53,623 bases of DNA, from the NCBI GenBank assembly GCA_910577465.1, contig CAJTMM010000011.1, positions 1 through 53,623 on the forward strand, given 5' to 3'. Positions 48,750-53,623 of this stretch are shown piece after piece. The DNA is from an uncultured Muribaculaceae bacterium (GTDB taxonomy: Bacteria > Bacteroidota > Bacteroidia > Bacteroidales > Muribaculaceae). Under the pieces are notes generated by a model. The model saw nothing but the letters and a program-made list of their open reading frames with translations. It ran no database searches and was not told the DNA's origin. The position numbers were made by a program, and so were the translations under genes. Numbering within the stretch: the first letter of the stretch is position 1; each line of letters begins with the position of its first letter.

Positions 48750-49502
48750 TTACATCTCCTCCTCTACGACATCCTGCACGGTACGCACCATACCTATCAG
48801 ACGCGCATTGACAAAATCCGTGAACGCCTGTTTGTAACTTTCACTAACAGGTATATAGGTATTGCCGAAAACTATGCGGTTACGTTCTATCACACGTATC
48901 TTCGATGTATTGACTATAAACGAGCGGTGAACACGCATAAACATCTCTGAAGGCAATGCGTGTTCGAGCGTCTTCACATTCATAAGAGTCATCACACTTT
49001 TGGACTCCCCTTCCAGGCATATCTTCACATAATCCTTCAGACCCTCGATGTACAATATATCCTGTACCGGAATCTGTATCAACTTGTACTCACTTTTCAC
49101 TATGATGTAACGATCCGTATTGCCTGCCGGACGTTCTTTCTCCACCGCACATTCATATGCCTTGGTTGCCGCTGAGAGAAATTCATCATAACTGATCGGC
49201 TTGAGCAGATAATCAAGGGCATTGACCTTAAAACCGTCTATGGCATAAGAATCAAACGCGGTGGTGAACACCACTTGGCAATTCTGCGGCACAACACGCG
49301 CAAATTCCATACCGTTGAGCTGCGGCATCTGAATATCGAGAAATATAAGCCCCACATTACCGGTAAGCACTGTCTTTATAGCTTCCTGGGCTGAAGAGAA
49401 CACACCCGCAAGCTCCAGGAACGGAGTACGCTCCACATAGCTTTCTATCAATTGTGCCGCCAGCGGCTCATCATCTATCACACAGCAACGAAGTTTATCC
49501 AT
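48750..49502 (-). CDS. LytTR-type response regulator
   Basis: 250 aa. Receiver domain (about 1-120) with phospho-acceptor Asp56 in LIFLDIQMPQLNGMEF and the conserved Lys in LDYLLKPISYDEF. The LytTR DNA-binding domain (about 140-240) includes YILYIEGLKDYVKICLEG and MRVHRSFIVNTSKIRVIERN. It forms a pair with the kinase 29 bp upstream on the same strand. Such systems often respond to cell-envelope or metabolite signals. Confidence 0.93.
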   Translation of the reverse strand: MDKLRCCVIDDEPLAAQLIESYVERTPFLELAGVFSSAQEAIKTVLTGNVGLIFLDIQMPQLNGMEFARVVPQNCQVVFTTAFDSYAIDGFKVNALDYLLKPISYDEFLSAATKAYECAVEKERPAGNTDRYIIVKSEYKLIQIPVQDILYIEGLKDYVKICLEGESKSVMTLMNVKTLEHALPSEMFMRVHRSFIVNTSKIRVIERNRIVFGNTYIPVSESYKQAFTDFVNARLIGMVRTVQDVVEEEM

Positions 49503-49531
49503 GGCTATTATTTTATAATTGTCAGTTTACT

Positions 49532-50704
49532 TTAATCATTTATTATATCAGCACGACGTGCCGTAATATCAGGCGGGGTACTTATATCAATAGTCATCCG
49601 CACCTCAAACAGTTCGCCATCGCGAATCTCAAGCGACGAACGCCCAGGATATTGCAGCGACAATCGTTTACGCAGATTCGACAAGCCTATACCTCCGGAA
49701 TGTCCGCTACCCTTATGGGCATCACTGCGATGATTCACCGTGCGGCATTCCACCACACCCTCGCCGGATGCTACAATGGAAATTTCCACATAATGCGATG
49801 TCGACTCAGCCATTCCATACTTAAATGCGTTTTCCACCAAATTGATAAACAATATCGGTGCCATAGGCATACCCGCGCAACCTCCCGCGTCGAGAGTTAT
49901 GCGGAGATCGGTTTGGGCTGGAAGACGCATGCGCATGAGTCGCACATAACTATCCACAAAGTCAAGCTCACTTCCGAGCGTCGCTGTCGACGAATTGTCG
50001 TAGAGCATATACCGGAGCATCTTGCTGAGCAGGTGTATAGCTTCCTGAGCTTTTTCAGGGGAAATACCCGTTAGGGCATAAATGCTGTTAAGCGTATTGA
50101 ACAGGAAGTGTGGATTAAGCTGCGTCTTTAATTGACGCAACTCCATCTCCTTCCTATGCGACTCCTCCTCGCTCCGCTTACGCTCCACGGTAAGCCACTT
50201 GTAGGTAATCTTTATAGCCACGCTCAGGGCTATCGACAGCACAAGCACCATTGCATCACGGAATAGAAATGCCGGAAGATGGGCCTTATCCTTGACACCG
50301 CCGGCATCAAAACGCGGATGATACCCATGTTCCAACCCCATTGCATGAGACGGCCGCGATGGAGATCCTATGTATTCCCAACAAAAATATAATATCAGCA
50401 ATGCTATAAATATCAGGCACAAGTTCCAGCCGGCGAACCTAAGCACACTATGCGGACGACCAAACGTACGGTCTATCACCACATAGTAGTTGATATAGAA
50501 TATCGCCACATACACCACTGCCTTGAAATACAGCTCCATCGGCACATCATGACCTTCCGGGTGCGACAGCGACACAAGCACCTCGGGCAATACAAACAGC
50601 AGGCACAGGCATATTAGATGCGTAAAAAATATCCATACCGCATGCCGGTCAGGACCGCGCCAGTCTTTCAGAAGGCTGCCTATTTTAGATATTATCCTAC
50701 TCAT
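49532..50704 (-). CDS. LytS/YehU-like sensor histidine kinase
   Basis: 390 aa. Four membrane helices (about 25-45, 60-75, 90-112 and 148-168) precede the His_kinase domain (about 185-270), with QLNPHFLFNTLNSIYAL carrying His199. The HATPase domain has APILFINLVENAFKYG (N box) and GGIGLSNLRKRL (G box). No periplasmic sensor domain is obvious; sensing is probably intramembrane or in the helical hairpins. The response regulator follows directly. Confidence 0.92.
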   Translation of the reverse strand: MSRIISKIGSLLKDWRGPDRHAVWIFFTHLICLCLLFVLPEVLVSLSHPEGHDVPMELYFKAVVYVAIFYINYYVVIDRTFGRPHSVLRFAGWNLCLIFIALLILYFCWEYIGSPSRPSHAMGLEHGYHPRFDAGGVKDKAHLPAFLFRDAMVLVLSIALSVAIKITYKWLTVERKRSEEESHRKEMELRQLKTQLNPHFLFNTLNSIYALTGISPEKAQEAIHLLSKMLRYMLYDNSSTATLGSELDFVDSYVRLMRMRLPAQTDLRITLDAGGCAGMPMAPILFINLVENAFKYGMAESTSHYVEISIVASGEGVVECRTVNHRSDAHKGSGHSGGIGLSNLRKRLSLQYPGRSSLEIRDGELFEVRMTIDISTPPDITARRADIIND

Positions 50705-50738
50705 TTATTTACAAATATCCCACAAAAACGTCATTTTC

Positions 50739-50794
50739 ACAAATCCTTTCGATGGATTTGTAACAAAATCTGCCCAATCAATGTGTTTCATTGA
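50739..50794. repeat. Two short palindromes between the kinase and transporter genes
   Basis: ACAAATCC-tttcgat-GGATTTGT (50739-50761) is a perfect 8-bp inverted repeat. TCAATG-tgttt-CATTGA (50778-50794) is a 6-bp one. Both lie in the 193-bp gap between divergent genes (50704 and 50898) and could be operators for either direction. Confidence 0.45.
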
Positions 50795-50897
50795 CTATCA
50801 GCTATGCGCCCGCACACGTTTAACATGACTTAACCGCACACGATGCCTGCACGCATTTTTTAGACACCTATAGTGATTTTTTTAGTAATTTCGCGGT

Positions 50898-51839
50898 ATG
50901 AAAGGTTCTGAAATCCGACAACGGCTCAAACCATGGATTCTACCCATAGCCATGGTAGCAGGCTTACTTTTCCACGAATACATCACCTACGTAAGCTTTC
51001 TTGCACCGTATCTGATATTTGCAATGCTGTTCATAACATTTTGCAAAATCAATCCGCATGAATTCAAAATCACCCGATTCTCAGGCTATCTGCTCAGCGT
51101 GCAGATTTTAGGAGCGCTCGCCCTTTATTTGGCACTGCGCCCCGTAAGCGCCGACATAGCACAAGGTGTGTTCATCTGCATCTTTTGCCCTACCGCCACG
51201 GCAGCACCGGTCATTACAGGCATGCTCGGCGGCAGTGTGGCACGATTGGTTGCATATTCTCTGGCAAGCAATATCACTGTCGCGTTGCTGGCTCCTATAC
51301 TCTTCGCATGGATGGGAACCGACCATATCGACATACTCTCAGCGGCAGCCACCATTTCCGCGCGCGTGGTACCATTGATTGTAGCACCGCTGATAGCCGC
51401 GCTCGCAGCTCGTAAAATCACGCCACGATTCCACCATGAGGTAGCATCGCGACAAGCCCTGTCATTCTACATCTGGGCTGTGTCACTATTCATTGTCGTA
51501 GGCCGCTCGGTAAGTTTCATCATGGACGAGCCCCCGTCTAAAATCCCGGAAATCATAGTGATTGCTCTCTGCGCAGGTATCGCATGCGGACTTCAGTTCA
51601 TTATCGGACGTCGCATAGGAGCACGCTGGGGCGACAAGATTTCAGGAGCGCAAGGACTCGGACAAAAAAACACTGTGCTCGCTATATGGATGGCACTGAC
51701 ATACCTCAACCCCATCTCCTCAGTAGGACCTGCAGCGTATGTGGCTTGGCAAAACACCATAAACTCACTGCAACTCTACTACAAGCAGAAAAGAGACACC
51801 GGTCACATACACAAAAAATCGGCGGCTAACGAAACATAA
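50898..51839 (+). CDS. Bile-acid:sodium-symporter-like (BASS) transporter
   Basis: 313 aa with nine or ten helices. The family signature near the C-terminus is GQKNTVLAIWMALTYLNP followed by VGPAAYVAWQN, matching the SBF/BASS fold (second crossing region), and an early half-motif FCPTATAAPVITGMLGG aligns with the first crossing. The cargo is unknown: members move bile acids, pantoate, 2-keto acids or arsenite. The next gene, 50 bp on, is a Crp/Fnr regulator. A poor -7 (TAATTTCG, 50886-50893) is only 4 bp from the ATG. Confidence 0.83.
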   Translation: MKGSEIRQRLKPWILPIAMVAGLLFHEYITYVSFLAPYLIFAMLFITFCKINPHEFKITRFSGYLLSVQILGALALYLALRPVSADIAQGVFICIFCPTATAAPVITGMLGGSVARLVAYSLASNITVALLAPILFAWMGTDHIDILSAAATISARVVPLIVAPLIAALAARKITPRFHHEVASRQALSFYIWAVSLFIVVGRSVSFIMDEPPSKIPEIIVIALCAGIACGLQFIIGRRIGARWGDKISGAQGLGQKNTVLAIWMALTYLNPISSVGPAAYVAWQNTINSLQLYYKQKRDTGHIHKKSAANET

Positions 51840-51889
51840 CCCGCTCACAGATGTTAAGTTTATAAAACGATTCGCAATAAGTGTGCCCT

Positions 51890-52579
51890 ATGGATAGCAT
51901 GTATGAAATATTGATGGGATTGCCATTGTTCAATGGTGTAAGTTACAACCGCATATCGGAAGTGGTAGGCAGCACTAAATTTCATTTCCTCAAATACCTT
52001 GCCGGAGAACAGATAGTACAGGCAGGCGAACCCTGCACCCATATAAAATTCATTATATCAGGCAGCGCACGCGTAACCATCGAAAACAGCGACGGACGGT
52101 TCAAGGTGTCACAGACCCTATCCAAGCCCGACGTCATATCTCCGTATTTTTTGTTTGGACGCGCCACACACTATCCCTGCACAGCCACGGCAATAGAATC
52201 CACTGGCATACTGCAAATATCAAAACAGGATTACGTCAAGATTCTTAATTCCGATCCCATATTTCTCTTTAACTTCCTCAATCTTCTGTCGATGAACGCA
52301 CAGAAAGCCATCGATGGCGTGCTTGCACTCACCACCGGCTCACTTGAGGAACGAATCGCCTTCTGGATTGTAGCACTCACACAGCGTGGGGGCAAGGACA
52401 TCGTACTATCGTGCCGGCAACGCGACCTGTATGCACTATTCGGCGTACAGCGCACATCATTCATCGGCACACTCGACAACATGAAATCGCGTGGACTAAT
52501 CGACTACAACCAGCACGAAATCCGCATCAACTCACGCGCCGACATGCTCGCCCTGCTCTCCTCCCCCGCCGAAGACTGA
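51890..52579 (+). CDS. Crp/Fnr family transcriptional regulator
   Basis: 229 aa from ATG 51890. An N-terminal cyclic-nucleotide-binding-type beta-roll (about 10-125; YLAGEQIVQAGEPCTHIKFII) is followed by a long dimerisation helix and a C-terminal HTH (about 160-220; LEERIAFWIVALTQR, LYALFGVQRTSFIGTLDNMKSRGLI). The usual FNR Cys clusters and a clear cAMP-binding RE/S set are absent, so the ligand is undefined. It is co-directional with the transporter upstream and might control it. Confidence 0.88.
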   Translation: MDSMYEILMGLPLFNGVSYNRISEVVGSTKFHFLKYLAGEQIVQAGEPCTHIKFIISGSARVTIENSDGRFKVSQTLSKPDVISPYFLFGRATHYPCTATAIESTGILQISKQDYVKILNSDPIFLFNFLNLLSMNAQKAIDGVLALTTGSLEERIAFWIVALTQRGGKDIVLSCRQRDLYALFGVQRTSFIGTLDNMKSRGLIDYNQHEIRINSRADMLALLSSPAED

Positions 52580-52663
52580 AGCAATTGCAGCTTCCCTTAT
52601 CCTCATCATGTGGCAGCTCGTCTATATTACACACCATCTACTTAAATAGCCAATAAACCCAGT

Positions 52664-52699
52664 TGTATTGAATAAAAACATTCTTTTTTATTCAATACA
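52664..52699. repeat. 15-bp perfect inverted repeat upstream of the ATPase gene
   Basis: TGTATTGAATAAAAA (52664-52678), 6-nt loop, TTTTTATTCAATACA (52685-52699). A third partial copy, TTGAATAAAAA, is at 52709-52719. The A/T-rich stem sits between the Crp gene and the ATPase promoter. Confidence 0.78.
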
Positions 52700-52703
52700 G
52701 CAA

Positions 52704-52731
52704 TTGAATTGAATAAAAAGAACTATATTCG
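52704..52731 (+). promoter_or_regulatory. Likely promoter of the ATPase gene
   Basis: TTG (52704-52706), 17 bp, TATATTCG (52724-52731), one mismatch from TAnnTTTG. It overlaps the third TTGAATAAAAA copy, so a protein bound to the repeats could control it. Confidence 0.42.
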
Positions 52732-52749
52732 CAGTCTAACAAGACGGCA

Positions 52750-53623
52750 ATGAAAAATATAATCTTCAATCAAAAGTCTGAGCGCGATGAGCTGATGGCT
52801 CGTCCGTACCAACAGCGGCAAACCAAACATGATGTTGAGAATCTTCTCGCCAATCCGCTAATTAAGATGATCACCGGCCCACGGCGCGTTGGTAAATCAG
52901 TGTTTGCCTTGCTGATGCTACAAGGGAAGAATTTTGCCTACCTTAATTTCGATGACGCACAGCTGTTGGAGAATTGGAATGAGGATTTGGTGATGTCGGC
53001 TCTCGATGACATATACCCCGGATATGATTATCTACTTCTTGATGAAGTGCAGAACCTACCCAACTGGGATATGTGGGTGAGCAAATTATATCGTCGTGGC
53101 AAGAACCTGGTTATCACAGGTAGCAACGCAAAACTCCTGAGCAGTGAAATGGCGACATCACTGACCGGACGCTATCTAAAAATAGATATGCTTCCATTCA
53201 GCCTTGACGAAACCATGAGCTGGAATGACATTGACATTCATGCGCCGCGTGAGGAACAACTTGCCAAAGCCACTATACTCGCCGATGATTATATGCGCAA
53301 CGGCGGTTATCCCGAGACCATAAAGGCAAGAGCTATCACAAAGAACTATCTCTCCACTTTGTTTGACTCCATATTGCTGAAAGATATTGCAAAGCGACAC
53401 AAGGTAAGGAACACCACCGACTTGTATAACCTTGCCACATACCTACTTTCCAACTTCTGCAACCCGATTTCCTCAAACGAACTTGCCGCAGAGTTGGGAC
53501 TGTCAAGTGTCGCAACCACCAAGAAATTTTGCGACTATCTCGCCGAGCCTTACCTGTTCTTCTATCTTCCGCGCTTCAACAACAAGCTGAAACTGATGAA
53601 GAAGGCTCCGCGAAAGGTCTACG
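52750..53623 (+). CDS. AAA ATPase, AAA_14/DUF4143 type (5' part, cut by window edge)
   Basis: 291 codons are in the window, and the gene continues past the right edge. Walker A is GPRRVGKS (residues 43-50), Walker B LLLDEVQN (95-102), then a sensor-type VITGSNAKLLS. Next come a helical stretch and the region leading to DUF4143 (LFDSILLKDIAKRHKV, NFCNPISSNELAAELGLSS). This family of ATPases is present in many copies in gut Bacteroidales, with no known role. Base and codon use differ from the neighbours: more G and T, many CTT/GAT/AAG codons. That and the flanking inverted repeat suggest recent acquisition. The rest of the gene is out of view. Confidence 0.86.
   Translation, partial: MKNIIFNQKSERDELMARPYQQRQTKHDVENLLANPLIKMITGPRRVGKSVFALLMLQGKNFAYLNFDDAQLLENWNEDLVMSALDDIYPGYDYLLLDEVQNLPNWDMWVSKLYRRGKNLVITGSNAKLLSSEMATSLTGRYLKIDMLPFSLDETMSWNDIDIHAPREEQLAKATILADDYMRNGGYPETIKARAITKNYLSTLFDSILLKDIAKRHKVRNTTDLYNLATYLLSNFCNPISSNELAAELGLSSVATTKKFCDYLAEPYLFFYLPRFNNKLKLMKKAPRKVY

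Noticed and set aside
52664..52699. Terminal inverted repeat of an insertion sequence
   Set aside because: No transposase, no partner repeat and no target-site duplication are visible in the window. Kept as a repeat only.
1..53623. tRNA or rRNA genes
   Set aside because: No cloverleaf ending in CCA, no GTTCRANYC box in intergenic DNA, and no rRNA-like sequence was noticed when reading through; a covariance-model scan would be decisive.

Overview
The window looks like chromosomal DNA of a Bacteroidales bacterium, most probably of the Muribaculaceae (S24-7) type. Evidence: many -7 elements of the Bacteroidota form TAnnTTTG, several with a TTTG 17-20 bp upstream; almost no Shine-Dalgarno sequences; families confined to or typical of the phylum (GLPGLI protein, DUF3244-like, DUF6089/PorG-like, DUF6242-like, DUF6452/DUF6048 pair, long IspG, glycine-lipid acyltransferases); and an NADH:ferredoxin Rnf complex. 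The placement is inference from gene content; no rRNA or tRNA gene was seen.

Layout. 1-1.7 kb (-): start of an rnf operon (rseC-like, rnfB, truncated rnfC). 1.8-3.3 kb (+): yraN, then a PerR-like Fur regulator with a palindromic operator and a reverse rubrerythrin, a peroxide-defence unit. 3.5-6.7 kb (+): exported GH20 hexosaminidase and a nitroreductase. 6.7-12.7 kb (-): a membrane-anchored TPR/HTH regulator, a small DUF3244-like secreted protein, a 75-residue exported peptide, a GLPGLI protein and a large outer-membrane protein. This is the least explained block and the best candidate for an undescribed system. 13-22.6 kb (+): carA, carB, prmC, recX, comF and a second full-length carB. 22.6-25.3 kb: neutral zinc metallopeptidase and murI, flanked by two repeat-rich intergenic islands (hairpin REP-like units, short tandem repeats, a tandemly duplicated promoter). 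25.3-32.2 kb (-): envelope biogenesis cluster DUF6242 lipoprotein - PorG-like - uppS - bamA - skp/ompH - skp/ompH. 32.4-38.6 kb (-): a close-packed row of ribD, ispG, purE, PAP2-like, rpoN and a DUF4465-like lipoprotein. 38.7-39.7 kb (-): a calcium/sodium antiporter, divergent from 39.9-41.8 kb (+) obg and pgeF. 41.9-43.7 kb (+): two acyltransferases resembling glycine/ornithine-lipid synthases (GlsA/GlsB, OlsA/OlsB). 43.9-48.7 kb (+): DUF4199 membrane protein, GT2 glycosyltransferase, second nitroreductase, DUF6452 lipoprotein, DUF6048 barrel, SDR oxidoreductase, rpiB. 48.7-50.7 kb (-): LytTR response regulator and LytS/YehU-like histidine kinase. 50.9-52.6 kb (+): bile-acid/sodium-symporter-like transporter and a Crp/Fnr regulator. 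52.75 kb to the end (+): the start of an AAA ATPase of the AAA_14/DUF4143 type, with different base composition and an inverted repeat just upstream.

Most genes are core metabolism or envelope biogenesis. The accessory-looking parts are the 6.7-12.7 kb regulator/secreted-peptide block, the repeat islands around 22.8 and 25 kb, and the ATPase at the right edge. All family assignments come from reading motifs by eye; no database search was run.
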